From an uncultured Pelagibacteraceae bacterium (GTDB lineage: Bacteria; Pseudomonadota; Alphaproteobacteria; Pelagibacterales; Pelagibacteraceae), in contig CACMFU010000003.1 in NCBI GenBank assembly GCA_902613065.1, forward strand, positions 47,835-111,834: a DNA stretch of 64,000 nt, in the 5' to 3' direction. The position numbers and the translations under genes were made by a program. Position 1 is the first letter of the stretch. Each line of letters starts with the position of its first letter. This document shows positions 35,923 through 44,832 of the stretch, in pieces. The notes beneath the pieces were generated by a model. It saw only the letters and a program-made list of their open reading frames with translations, did not search any database and was not told the origin of the DNA.

Positions 35923-37356
35923 ATGATCGATAAAAAAAAATTTTATATCAATGGCAAATGGGTTGAGCCAGTAAACAAGAATGAATGTGAAGTTATTAAT
36001 CCATCAACAGAAGAAGTTTGTGCAATTATAAGTCTTGGAAGTTCTGATGATACAAATGCTGCAGTCAAAGCAGCAAAATCTGCATTTGAGACTTGGAAAG
36101 AAACTTCAAAAGAAGAAAGGTTAAATTTATTAGAAAAATTATTAAAAATTTATAATTCTAGATGGGATGATATGACTGATGCTATTACTACAGAGCTTGG
36201 TTGTCCTAAAGATTGGTGTTCAGCTAATCAAACATCTTCTGGCGCAGGTCATATCGAAGACTTTATAAAAAGATTAAAAGAATTCGAATTCGAACCAGGT
36301 TTTGATAAAGGATCTACTAATCATATTGTATATGAGCCAATTGGAGTTTGCGGATTAATTACACCTTGGAATTGGCCTATAAATCAAATTGCTTTAAAAG
36401 TAATTCCAGCTTTTGCTACTGGGTGTACAATGGTACTTAAACCATCTGAAATTGCACCATTGTCAGGAATGCTATTTGCAGAGATGATAGATGAGGCTGG
36501 ATTTCCAGCTGGAGTATTTAATTTGGTAAATGGTGATGGGCCTGGTGTTGGAACTGACCTGTCAGGACATCCTGATGTTGATATGGTCTCATTTACAGGA
36601 TCTACTAGAGCTGGAAAATTAATTACAAAGAATGCTGCTGAAACTATAAAAAGAGTTTGTCTTGAACTTGGTGGTAAAGGTGGAAATATTGTTTTTGCTG
36701 ATGCATATCCTGATGCAGTCAGAGATGGTATTAGAAACGTAATGAGTAATTCAGGTCAATCCTGTGATGCCCCAACTAGAATGCTTGTTGAAAAATCAAT
36801 TTATAAAAGAGCTGTTGAAGAGGCTGCAGATGAAGCAAATAAAATTAAAGTTGATCTTGCTTCAAAAGCTGGTGACCATATTGGGCCTGTAATTTCAAAA
36901 ACTCAATTTGATAAAATTCAAATTTTAATAAATAGTGGAATTGAAGAAGGTGCTACTTTAGTAGCAGGTGGTCCTGACAAACCTGAAGATCTAAAGAAAG
37001 GTTATTTTATTAAACCAACAGTATTCACTGATGTTAATAATAATATGAGAATTGCTAAAGAGGAAATATTTGGACCAGTATTGTCGATTATTCCTTTTGA
37101 AAATGAAGAAGAAGCTATCCAAATTACAAATGATACAGAATATGGATTAGGAAACTATTTACAAACAGAGGATAATGAAAAGGCAAAAAGAGTCTCAAAA
37201 AAATTAAGGTCCGGAATTGTGTATGTAAATCATAAAGCAGCTGACTCTGGGACTCCTTTTGGTGGGTATAGACAATCTGGAAATGGACGTGAAGGTGGAA
37301 CCTGGGGATTGCATGAATATCTAGAGGTAAAAACTATTACTGAATGGAAAAATTAA
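35923..37356 (+). CDS. NAD(P)-dependent aldehyde dehydrogenase, copy 2
   Basis: 477-residue ALDH, a clear paralogue of the one at 10071-11504, with identical length and shared blocks such as KEERLNLLEKL and TPWNWPINQIALKVIPA. Catalytic Glu in CLELGGKGGNI, Cys in NSGQSCDAPTRM, and GGYRQSGNGREGG near the end. First gene downstream of a strong promoter and followed after one base by a VOC protein and homocysteine methyltransferase. Betaine aldehyde, trimethylaminobutyraldehyde or semialdehydes from the neighbouring modules are candidate substrates; none is proven. Confidence 0.9.
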   Translation: MIDKKKFYINGKWVEPVNKNECEVINPSTEEVCAIISLGSSDDTNAAVKAAKSAFETWKETSKEERLNLLEKLLKIYNSRWDDMTDAITTELGCPKDWCSANQTSSGAGHIEDFIKRLKEFEFEPGFDKGSTNHIVYEPIGVCGLITPWNWPINQIALKVIPAFATGCTMVLKPSEIAPLSGMLFAEMIDEAGFPAGVFNLVNGDGPGVGTDLSGHPDVDMVSFTGSTRAGKLITKNAAETIKRVCLELGGKGGNIVFADAYPDAVRDGIRNVMSNSGQSCDAPTRMLVEKSIYKRAVEEAADEANKIKVDLASKAGDHIGPVISKTQFDKIQILINSGIEEGATLVAGGPDKPEDLKKGYFIKPTVFTDVNNNMRIAKEEIFGPVLSIIPFENEEEAIQITNDTEYGLGNYLQTEDNEKAKRVSKKLRSGIVYVNHKAADSGTPFGGYRQSGNGREGGTWGLHEYLEVKTITEWKN

Positions 37357-37357
37357 A

Positions 37358-37738
37358 ATGCTTGGTTATGTAATGGTAGGAACCAATAACTTAGAAAAAG
37401 CAATAATTTTTTATGATGAAGTCTTAAAAGTTTTAAATCTAGAAAGAAATTATAAAGATGAAGTTTGCGCTGGTTACACAGAAAAAAATGGCGATGGAAC
37501 TATAGAGTTTTATGTGACCAAACCTGTCAATATGAAAGAGGCAACTAATGGAAATGGAACGCAAGTTTCATTTATTACATCATCTAGAGATATAGTTGAT
37601 AAGTTTCATGAGATTGGACTTAAGGCAGGTGGAAAAAGTGAAGGAGCTGGAGGTGAAAGACCAGAAGGTTCTGGAGTTTACTATTCTTATATTCGAGATC
37701 TTGATAATAATAAAATTTGTGCTTTCACAAACAATTAA
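37358..37738 (+). CDS. VOC (glyoxalase/bleomycin-resistance) superfamily protein
   Basis: 126-residue single-unit VOC-fold protein: MLGYVMVGTNNLEKAIIFYDEVL at the start, KAGGKSEGAGGERPEG and YYSYIRDLDNNKICAF at the end, typical of small glyoxalase-like proteins. The first metal-ligand position (His in GloA) reads Val-Gly-Thr here, so metal binding is uncertain. Its stop shares an A with the ATG of the next gene (TAATG). Function unknown. Confidence 0.85.
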   Translation: MLGYVMVGTNNLEKAIIFYDEVLKVLNLERNYKDEVCAGYTEKNGDGTIEFYVTKPVNMKEATNGNGTQVSFITSSRDIVDKFHEIGLKAGGKSEGAGGERPEGSGVYYSYIRDLDNNKICAFTNN

Positions 37739-38649
37739 TGTCTTACAATTTAATTCAAGAAAAAATCAATGAAGGAAAAATTATTTTACTTGATGGAGGT
37801 ATAGGTGCTGAGCTTGAAAAAAAAGGAGCTAAAATGGATCAAAACCTCTGGTGTGGAAAATGTTCAGTAGATAGCCCAGAATTTCTAAAAGAGGTTCATG
37901 AAAATTATATTGATGCAGGTGCTGATGTTATTACAACAAATACTTATGCTACAACTCCAATTTCTCTTAGAAAACACGGATATGAAGACTCAATTGAATT
38001 ATTTAATAAACAAGCAGTTCAAATTGCAAAACAAGCAATTAATAATTCAAAAAAGAACATCTGTTTAGCGGGAAGTGTTTCGAGTTATGGAAGTTTTCTT
38101 AAACTTGGAACAAAGAACATGAAGCCATGTTTTAATGAACATATTAAAATTTTATCAAATGAGGGTGTTGATTTAATAATTTTAGAAGCAATGACATCTC
38201 AAGCAGAAATCGTGGAGACTATGCTTGAGTGTTCTTCAAATATAAAGTTGCCTGTTTGGCTTTCTATTTCCTGTGTAATAGATCAGAATACAAAAAATAT
38301 TACACTTGGTTATGATGATGTGAAGAATAAAACTGAAATTTATGAGGATTTAGAAGTATCGTTGAAAAATTTTAGTAAATTACATAAGGGGCCAATTTTA
38401 ATTGCTCACTCAGATATTAAAACAACAAGTGCAGCTTTAGATACTGCATTAAAAAATTATAATGGGGTTATTGGTGCATACCCTAACAAAGGCTATTACG
38501 AAAAACCAAATTGGAAGTTTGTGGATGATTTTTCACCCAATGATTATTTGGAAGTTGCAAAAAAATGGTTTAGCAAAGGTGTAAAAATTGTTGGTGGTTG
38601 TTGCGGTATAGGAGTTGAAGAGATAAAAGCTGTTTCAATTTTGAAGTAA
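37738..38649 (+). CDS. Homocysteine S-methyltransferase-family enzyme, copy 1
   Basis: 303-residue Zn-dependent methyltransferase (MmuM/BHMT family) that moves a methyl group from a donor such as betaine or S-methylmethionine to homocysteine. Seen: ILLDGGIGAELEKKGAKM, DAGADVITTNTYATTP, Cys of the Zn site in LSISCVID and the pair in GGCCGIGVEEI. The start at 37738 (MSYNLIQ) is coupled by TAATG; a longer ATG at 37717 lies inside the VOC gene. Near the betaine-producing genes it could receive glycine betaine methyl groups, but the donor is unknown. Confidence 0.85.
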   Translation: MSYNLIQEKINEGKIILLDGGIGAELEKKGAKMDQNLWCGKCSVDSPEFLKEVHENYIDAGADVITTNTYATTPISLRKHGYEDSIELFNKQAVQIAKQAINNSKKNICLAGSVSSYGSFLKLGTKNMKPCFNEHIKILSNEGVDLIILEAMTSQAEIVETMLECSSNIKLPVWLSISCVIDQNTKNITLGYDDVKNKTEIYEDLEVSLKNFSKLHKGPILIAHSDIKTTSAALDTALKNYNGVIGAYPNKGYYEKPNWKFVDDFSPNDYLEVAKKWFSKGVKIVGGCCGIGVEEIKAVSILK

Positions 38650-38666
38650 TAATATATTGTAAAATT

Positions 38667-39122
38667 ATGAAAACTTTTATTGGTGGTATTGGTTGTTTTT
38701 GGGACGAAACTAAATACGATGGTATAAAAGGAATATTATCTACCGAATGTGGTTATTGCGGAGGTGATGATCCTAATGTTACTTACAAAGCAGTTTGTGG
38801 TGGGGATACAGGTCACATAGAAGTAGTCAAAGTTCAATATGATGAAAATATTTTAAGCTATGAAGACATGGTCAGATTATTTTTTAAACTCCATGACTCA
38901 ACTCAAAAGAATAGACAAGGAACTTATGTAGGAATTCAATATCGCTCTGAGATATTTTATAATAATGATAATGAAAAAAATACAGCAGAGAAAATTTTAA
39001 AAGAAATGAATGAGAAATTAGATGGAAAAGTTACTACAAAAGTTTCCAAAGAAAAAAACTATTGTAAAGCAGAAGGCTATCATCAAAAGTACGAGAAAAA
39101 TAAATCTCTTAAGTTTGGATAA
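38667..39122 (+). CDS. msrA: Peptide methionine sulfoxide reductase A
   Basis: 151-residue MsrA with the catalytic Cys10 in GGIGCFW, the Glu and Tyr pocket region (TECGYCGG), HDSTQKNRQGTYVGIQYRS and the C-terminal AEGYHQKY. Usual GCFWG reads GCFWD and the GYAGG loop reads GYCGG, adding a second Cys close to the active site. Repairs oxidised methionine. Position in the methylated-compound run is notable because some MsrA relatives act on free methyl sulfoxides. Confidence 0.85.
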   Translation: MKTFIGGIGCFWDETKYDGIKGILSTECGYCGGDDPNVTYKAVCGGDTGHIEVVKVQYDENILSYEDMVRLFFKLHDSTQKNRQGTYVGIQYRSEIFYNNDNEKNTAEKILKEMNEKLDGKVTTKVSKEKNYCKAEGYHQKYEKNKSLKFG

Positions 39123-39133
39123 AAAGTACTAAT

Positions 39134-40291
39134 TTGAAAAAAATTATTTCAGAAAAAAATCCAGAATTAGTTACAAGAAAAGATAATAAAGCTCAATGGA
39201 ATCTCCCAAATAAAAGGAGGTTGGGTTTTAGAAATTTATATAAAATTAATAGATATGGAATATACCTTAGATCAGATTTTGTTTTAAAATTAAAAAAAAA
39301 AATTAATAAGAGAATTGGTAAATTATCTTTAGTAAAAAAGGTAACTAAAAATAAAGCTTTTTGCTCTTTAATAGTTGGTAAAGATCAGGATATTTTATTC
39401 GAGCAGTACGCAAAGGACTTTTCTACAAATCAGCCTCAAACAATTATGTCAATTACAAAAATGTTTATACATTTATTTGTGGGAGAGCTGATAGACAGAA
39501 AACTAATTAACTTAAATAAGAAAATTTCATTTTACTTGCCAAAAATTGGCAGTGGTTATGCAAATGCAAAGGTAAAAGATGTTTTAGACATGAACATTGT
39601 AAATCTATATAGCGAAGATTATACAAAAGCTTATTCGTCTTCATTTTTACATGAGCCTGTGGGAGGATGGAGACTGCCGATTAAAGGCAAAAACATTCAA
39701 AGCCAGGAACAATATTTAAATTCAATTAAATCTTTAAAAAGCAGAGATTTAAAAAATTATACCGATCTGGCGCATTATAAATCAGCTAATACCGATGTTA
39801 TTGGACTAATTGTAGAAAAAGTAAGTAAAAAAAGTTTAAGACAATGGCTGTTGGAAACAGTTGAAGCAACAGGATTTGAAGAAGGATTGTATATAGGAAC
39901 AGATAGATTTGGAACACCGTGGATGTCTGGAGGCGGAAGTTTAATTACAAGAGATTTTTTAAGAATGGGTTTACTTTTTTCTAGGTTTGGAAAAGGTATA
40001 AATGGAAAAAATATTGGTTCTAAAACTTTTTTGAGTAAAACTATTAATAGTGAGGGACCCAAATACATTCAATTATCTAAAGATAAATTTGTCTGTTATG
40101 TTAATTCATTAATGAAATGCGGTAACTGGATTGGTCACTCTGGGTATGGGGGCCAATTTTTAGGAATAAATTTGAAAACAAAAGTTGTTGCTGCATTTTT
40201 TTCTGTCTTAGAGACTAAATCTGCAACAAATGAAAAATATAAAAAAGATATGGTAAATATGATAGACCAAATAATTAGTAAAGATTACTAA
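39134..40291 (+). CDS. Class C beta-lactamase-like serine hydrolase
   Basis: 385-residue protein of the beta-lactamase/penicillin-binding serine hydrolase family. Motifs: SITKMF as S-x-x-K (about residue 107), HYKSANTD as Y-x-N, and a C-terminal HSGYGGQF in place of K-T-G. No signal peptide, so probably cytoplasmic esterase or amidase activity rather than antibiotic resistance. The best start is TTG at 39134; the nearest ATG lies far inside the fold. Ends one base from the convergent methyltransferase gene. Confidence 0.8.
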   Translation: MKKIISEKNPELVTRKDNKAQWNLPNKRRLGFRNLYKINRYGIYLRSDFVLKLKKKINKRIGKLSLVKKVTKNKAFCSLIVGKDQDILFEQYAKDFSTNQPQTIMSITKMFIHLFVGELIDRKLINLNKKISFYLPKIGSGYANAKVKDVLDMNIVNLYSEDYTKAYSSSFLHEPVGGWRLPIKGKNIQSQEQYLNSIKSLKSRDLKNYTDLAHYKSANTDVIGLIVEKVSKKSLRQWLLETVEATGFEEGLYIGTDRFGTPWMSGGGSLITRDFLRMGLLFSRFGKGINGKNIGSKTFLSKTINSEGPKYIQLSKDKFVCYVNSLMKCGNWIGHSGYGGQFLGINLKTKVVAAFFSVLETKSATNEKYKKDMVNMIDQIISKDY

Positions 40292-40292
40292 T

Positions 40293-41276
40293 TTAAGAAA
40301 ATCTTGTTATCAAGGATTTTAAATGTTTATCTGTGACGCCACAACAACCCCCAATAATTTTTACCTGATCGTCTATTAACTCAGAACACTTATCAACAAA
40401 TTCAATTTCATTTTCAGTTATTAATGCTTGCATAGTACTCGTGTCAAATTTATGAATTTCTGGATAGAACATAATTGGCCCATTCCAATTTGATTTTAAA
40501 ACTTTCATTCCCTCCTTTGTATCAATAAACCAACTATGCATAATGCCATAAACATCTCCACCGATAGATTTGAGTGAATTAATTATTTCAGCGAAATTTA
40601 TAATTTTATCTTCAGGAAGGAATTTTGGCACGTCAGGATATTTTAAAGGGTCATATATAATAGATCTCTCTTTTTCAGCTCTAAAATTTCTACCTACTAC
40701 GGTTTCATCAAACTTACTTATGCAGCAACTTAATCCAACCCAGACAGGTAAACCTGTTTCCAAAGCTGCATTAAGCAAAATTTTAGCATGGTCAATATCT
40801 AAAAGCATTTCAAGAATAAGCACTTCGACTCCCTCTTCTTTTAATACCTTCGCTTGTTCTTTATAATTTTTTTCTTCTTTTGCAAATGATGGTACAAATT
40901 TTGTGTCAGGTCTAAATTCATTTTCAGCCAAAGCTAAATATGTTGACATGCTTCCTGCAATTTTAATTTTTTTTCCAGAATTTTTGACCGCTTGTCTTGC
41001 TAACTTAACTGTATCAATGTTAATTTTTATAGTCTGATCTCCTAAATTTGAAGGCTCAAGACAATGCCTTGCAGTTCCAAAAGTATTGGTTGTTATCATA
41101 TCACATCCGGCGTTTATATGACTTTCGTGTACTTTGATTACTATTTCTGGTGAGAAAACATTTGCTAAACCAGAAAAAGCTGGTCCCATAGTTCCGCCAA
41201 GTCTCTGAATTTCTGAGCCTGTTCCACCATCTAAGAAGACTTTTTTTTTTGATTTCAATAATTCATTAATATCCAT
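40293..41276 (-). CDS. Homocysteine S-methyltransferase-family enzyme, copy 2
   Basis: 327-residue enzyme of the same Zn-methyltransferase family as 37738-38649, only distantly alike. Seen: VFLDGGTGSEIQRLGGTM, NAGCDMITTNTFGTAR, Zn Cys in VGLSCCISK and GGCCGVTDKH. It shares one base with the EamA transporter upstream. Potentially a methyl acceptor enzyme for betaine or dimethylsulfoniopropionate; donor unknown. Two such genes 2 kb apart facing each other suggest different methyl donors. Confidence 0.82.
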   Translation of the reverse strand: MDINELLKSKKKVFLDGGTGSEIQRLGGTMGPAFSGLANVFSPEIVIKVHESHINAGCDMITTNTFGTARHCLEPSNLGDQTIKINIDTVKLARQAVKNSGKKIKIAGSMSTYLALAENEFRPDTKFVPSFAKEEKNYKEQAKVLKEEGVEVLILEMLLDIDHAKILLNAALETGLPVWVGLSCCISKFDETVVGRNFRAEKERSIIYDPLKYPDVPKFLPEDKIINFAEIINSLKSIGGDVYGIMHSWFIDTKEGMKVLKSNWNGPIMFYPEIHKFDTSTMQALITENEIEFVDKCSELIDDQVKIIGGCCGVTDKHLKSLITRFS

Positions 41277-42178
41277 TATGCTAATTTCTTCTCTGACTTT
41301 GGAACATATACAACTTCAATTACACCACCAAGAATTATTAGAATACTACCTATTGTTTCTCTCCAACCAAAAGGTTCATTTGTTAAAATACTAGCACTAA
41401 CAACACCAACAATTATTTCAGCTAAAAATAAAATAGATGATAAGCCGGCTCCTAGTTTGCTTGGAGCCCAAAAGATTATTACTCCTGTAGGAATAAAATA
41501 AAATATCGAGATAAGTAATAAAAAAGTGGACATTGACATGATAACCTCCACTGATGGAACTGGTCCTAAATAATCTACTAAGAATAACCCAATAGGTATA
41601 CTGGCTAAACCTCCATAAAAAAAGAATGTGAATATAATTGGAAAGACTCCATCTGTTTTAATTATTTCCATTCTAATTAAACCAGCACCAAATAGTGCAC
41701 CCCCAGCAAGAGCCAACCAATCCCCTGCATTTTGAGGTAATGGGATTATATTTTCTTGACTGAATACAATCCATAAACCTCCTAGTGCCAAACCTAATGT
41801 GATTACCCTCTTCCAACCAAATTTCTTTTTTAAAAATATAATTTCAAATATTGTTGTCCAAACAGGTATCATGTAAAACATGATTAATGCTTTAACTACA
41901 TCAGTAAGAAGAAAGCTAAGAGCATAACAAACAAATCCACTTCCAACAAAAAAACCAGTCAGAGGAAATTCCAATCCAATAGACTTTCCTTTTATAACTC
42001 TCCAAATTGCGACTGGTGATAATATTAATATTCCAACCACCATTTGGGATATTGTTCCCCAGCCACCAGTCAAACCTCCATCTTCTAGTATTCTTTGAGG
42101 TAACCAATAAATTCCCCATGAACCAGCAGCAATAGCTAATGCAAATGAAATTTTAAAATGATGAGGGTGTCTGGTCAT
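41276..42178 (-). CDS. EamA/DMT-family transporter, copy 1
   Basis: 300-residue inner-membrane protein with about ten hydrophobic helices and an EamA repeat in each half (second half from about residue 150, ending in LAEIIVGVVSASILTNEPFGWRE). Drug/metabolite transporter superfamily, usually exporters of amino acids or small metabolites. Lies two bases downstream of the amidase gene and overlaps the methyltransferase downstream by one base, so the run amidase, EamA, methyltransferase is likely co-transcribed. Confidence 0.88.
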   Translation of the reverse strand: MTRHPHHFKISFALAIAAGSWGIYWLPQRILEDGGLTGGWGTISQMVVGILILSPVAIWRVIKGKSIGLEFPLTGFFVGSGFVCYALSFLLTDVVKALIMFYMIPVWTTIFEIIFLKKKFGWKRVITLGLALGGLWIVFSQENIIPLPQNAGDWLALAGGALFGAGLIRMEIIKTDGVFPIIFTFFFYGGLASIPIGLFLVDYLGPVPSVEVIMSMSTFLLLISIFYFIPTGVIIFWAPSKLGAGLSSILFLAEIIVGVVSASILTNEPFGWRETIGSILIILGGVIEVVYVPKSEKKLA

Positions 42179-42180
42179 TA

Positions 42181-43593
42181 TTATTCCGTTAATTCTGGTT
42201 TAAATTTTGAAAAGTTAAAAATTTCTTCATAAGATTTGGCAAAGTTAATTAGTTTATTATCTTCTTTAACATTTGCTATAATCTGCATTCCCATTGGTAG
42301 CCCTTTATTATTAAAACCAACTGGAATAGATATAGTTGGCAAACCAAGCAAACTTGATAATGTATAGACTTCCATATATCTATGATAAGTGTCAATTTTA
42401 TTATCATTGATAAATTCTGGATTGTTTAGGTTCTTTTCAAAAGGAAATAGTTGAGCCGAAGGTAATGCTAAAAAATCATAATGTTTAAATAGGTTTTGTA
42501 TTTTATCCATATATTTATTTCTTATTTCTATTGCTTTTAAAACATCGTTTGTTTTGATGCTTTTCCCTTTTTCATATTCCCAATATGCTTGAGAAGGTAA
42601 TTCATTTAAATTTTTTAAATTATATAACAAAAAGTTTTCATACAAAAATTTGGCTCTTAATATTGTCCAAGAATACCACAATTCTTCTGAATTAATTTCA
42701 GTTTTTAAATCTTCAATATTTAAATTATTTGATTGTAATTTTTTTAAAATATTTTCACATAAGTCGATGATTCCATCTTCATACTTATATTGTTCGTTTA
42801 GATCAATGCACCATCCAATTTTTAAATCTGAAAGTTTTTTAATATTTATATCTTCAAGATCGAAAGATAATTTATCCTTTACATTCTTCCCTTTTATATA
42901 GTTAAATAAAAATTCCATGTCATTGGGAGTCCTAGCAAAACATCCAGTTGTATATATTAAAGGAAAATCTTTTAAATTTTTAATTTCAAATCTATCTTCT
43001 GCAATCGCACCAGGTGTTGGTCTTAATCCATAAATATTTGCAAATGCTGCTGGGTTTCTACAAGATCCCATCATATCTGTGCCATCTGCAAAAGGAATTA
43101 AATTTGCTGCAACAGCTGCTGCTGCACCACCAGAAGACCCTCCCGCTGACTTACTATGATCATAAACATTTGAAGTTGCTCCATAAACTCTGTTAGTAGT
43201 ATGACAACCAACAGCAAATTCAGAGAGATTTGTTTTACCAATTAAAATTGTGTTTTTTCTATAATTATCTACTAATAAAGAGTCCTTTTTTGGTATATTT
43301 TTTAATAACTCTTTATACCCATAGCATGTTACCTCATTTTTAATATCAAATAATTCTTTAACAGCAATTGGAAGTCCATAAATATCATCTTTGTCATTAT
43401 CACTATTAAAATTTTCATCTTTTAATTTTGCTTCTTCAGTAATTTTTGTTTCATCTATATGTGAAATAATAGCATTTAATTTTGGATTGAATTTTTTTAT
43501 TCTATCTAAATAGAAATTTAGTACCTCTACTATTTTAATTTCTCTTTTTTTTATTTTTGAAATTATTTGATGTACAGAAAAATTCTCAAGCAC
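42181..43593 (-). CDS. Amidase (amidase-signature family)
   Basis: 470-residue amide hydrolase with the Ser-cisSer-Lys triad: Lys in PIAVKELFDI (about residue 77), the Gly/Ser stretch SAGGSSGGAAAAVAANLIPFADGTDMM and nucleophile Ser in GSCRNPAAF. Common sequence in this family is GTDTGGSIR; here GTDMMGSCR is a variation near the nucleophile. Acts in the cytoplasm on an unknown amide. Near the iron alcohol dehydrogenase and EamA genes on the same strand. Confidence 0.88.
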   Translation of the reverse strand: MLENFSVHQIISKIKKREIKIVEVLNFYLDRIKKFNPKLNAIISHIDETKITEEAKLKDENFNSDNDKDDIYGLPIAVKELFDIKNEVTCYGYKELLKNIPKKDSLLVDNYRKNTILIGKTNLSEFAVGCHTTNRVYGATSNVYDHSKSAGGSSGGAAAAVAANLIPFADGTDMMGSCRNPAAFANIYGLRPTPGAIAEDRFEIKNLKDFPLIYTTGCFARTPNDMEFLFNYIKGKNVKDKLSFDLEDINIKKLSDLKIGWCIDLNEQYKYEDGIIDLCENILKKLQSNNLNIEDLKTEINSEELWYSWTILRAKFLYENFLLYNLKNLNELPSQAYWEYEKGKSIKTNDVLKAIEIRNKYMDKIQNLFKHYDFLALPSAQLFPFEKNLNNPEFINDNKIDTYHRYMEVYTLSSLLGLPTISIPVGFNNKGLPMGMQIIANVKEDNKLINFAKSYEEIFNFSKFKPELTE

Positions 43594-43603
43594 TTAATTA
43601 AAC

Positions 43604-44794
43604 CTATCTTGCTTGTCTAATACTCTCTAAAACTAAAGTCTTGACCTCATCTAATGATGCCTTTTTAGGATTTTGTCCATAAGCTTGGTCTAACATTGAT
43701 TTCTTTGCTATTCTCTCTTGGCAATCTTCTGGCACTCCTAATTCATTTAATCCTTTAGGGATTTTTAATCTATCTAGAATTATATTTAAGTTGTCTTGAA
43801 AACTTTCAATTGAATGGTTTTCAAATTGCATGGCCTCTGACATTCTTTTTACTTTTTCTTCTAATCCAGGTAAATTATATTTCATGACTGCAGGAAGTAT
43901 AATTGCATTAGTCAATCCATGATGAGTATTATATTCAGCACCAACCATGTGCGAAATTGCATGAACTAAACCTAGGCCTTTTAAGAAAGCTATTCCACCC
44001 AAATAAGATCCTATAATCATTCCTCCTCTCGCTAAAAGATTATCAGGTTCTTCGACAGCTGCATAAAGTGATTTTGAAATTAAATTTAAACTTTCTAATG
44101 CAGAACCATCACAAAGTGGATGAAACATAGGAACACTATAACCTTCAATTGCATGTATCATTGCATCTATACCGGTCCAAGCAGTAAGATTAGCTGGTAA
44201 TTTTAAAGTTAGCTCTGGATCTACTAAAGCTAAACATGGTCGGGCATCTGGATGCCATAAACAAAATTTCATTCCTTTTTCAAGATGAGTGACCATGGCA
44301 GTAACTTCAGTTTCAGCACCTGTTCCTGCTGTAGTTGGAATAGTAATTATTTTTGGAAAAGGATTTTCCATAGTTAGTTTTGGTGGCTCTTTTTCAAATT
44401 CAAAATCCCATAACGGCACACCGCTATCAACTGTAAGAGAAATTGCTTTTCCTCCATCCATTGCACTTCCACCGCCTATTGCAATTATTGCATCATGATT
44501 GCCTTCACGAAATTTTTTACATCCAGAATCTATTTCATCATCTCTAGGATTTGGCGATATATTTGAATAAATATCTGATTTGATTTTTGAGTCATTAAGT
44601 AAATTTTGTAAATCACTTATAAATGGTAAATTTACACTACCACTATCAGTAACGATTAATGCATTATTTATTTTAAAATTTTTACAAAACTTTCCAATTT
44701 CTTTAAATCTTCCAGGTCCATAAGCTGTAAAAGTTGGGAATGTCCAATCCTGATTATTTAATAAAAATTCTTCATTAAGCTTAAAATTTTGCAT
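43604..44794 (-). CDS. Iron-containing alcohol dehydrogenase
   Basis: 396-residue group III alcohol dehydrogenase. NAD-binding GGGSAMDGGKAI (about residue 100), TTAGTGAETEVT, and the metal ligands in HAIEGYSVPMFHPLCDG, GLVHAISHMVGAEYNTHHGLTNAI. Reduces an aldehyde or oxidises an alcohol, reminiscent of 4-hydroxybutyrate or 1,3-propanediol dehydrogenases. Ten bases upstream of the amidase; 38 bases from the divergent EamA gene. Confidence 0.92.
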   Translation of the reverse strand: MQNFKLNEEFLLNNQDWTFPTFTAYGPGRFKEIGKFCKNFKINNALIVTDSGSVNLPFISDLQNLLNDSKIKSDIYSNISPNPRDDEIDSGCKKFREGNHDAIIAIGGGSAMDGGKAISLTVDSGVPLWDFEFEKEPPKLTMENPFPKIITIPTTAGTGAETEVTAMVTHLEKGMKFCLWHPDARPCLALVDPELTLKLPANLTAWTGIDAMIHAIEGYSVPMFHPLCDGSALESLNLISKSLYAAVEEPDNLLARGGMIIGSYLGGIAFLKGLGLVHAISHMVGAEYNTHHGLTNAIILPAVMKYNLPGLEEKVKRMSEAMQFENHSIESFQDNLNIILDRLKIPKGLNELGVPEDCQERIAKKSMLDQAYGQNPKKASLDEVKTLVLESIRQAR

Positions 44795-44832
44795 AATATT
44801 TTAAAAACTTATACTAATTTCAATATTATTAA

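Noticed and set aside
37739..41276. SAM or other riboswitch controlling the homocysteine methyltransferase genes
   Set aside because: Upstream space is absent because genes overlap or abut, leaving no room for an aptamer next to either gene.
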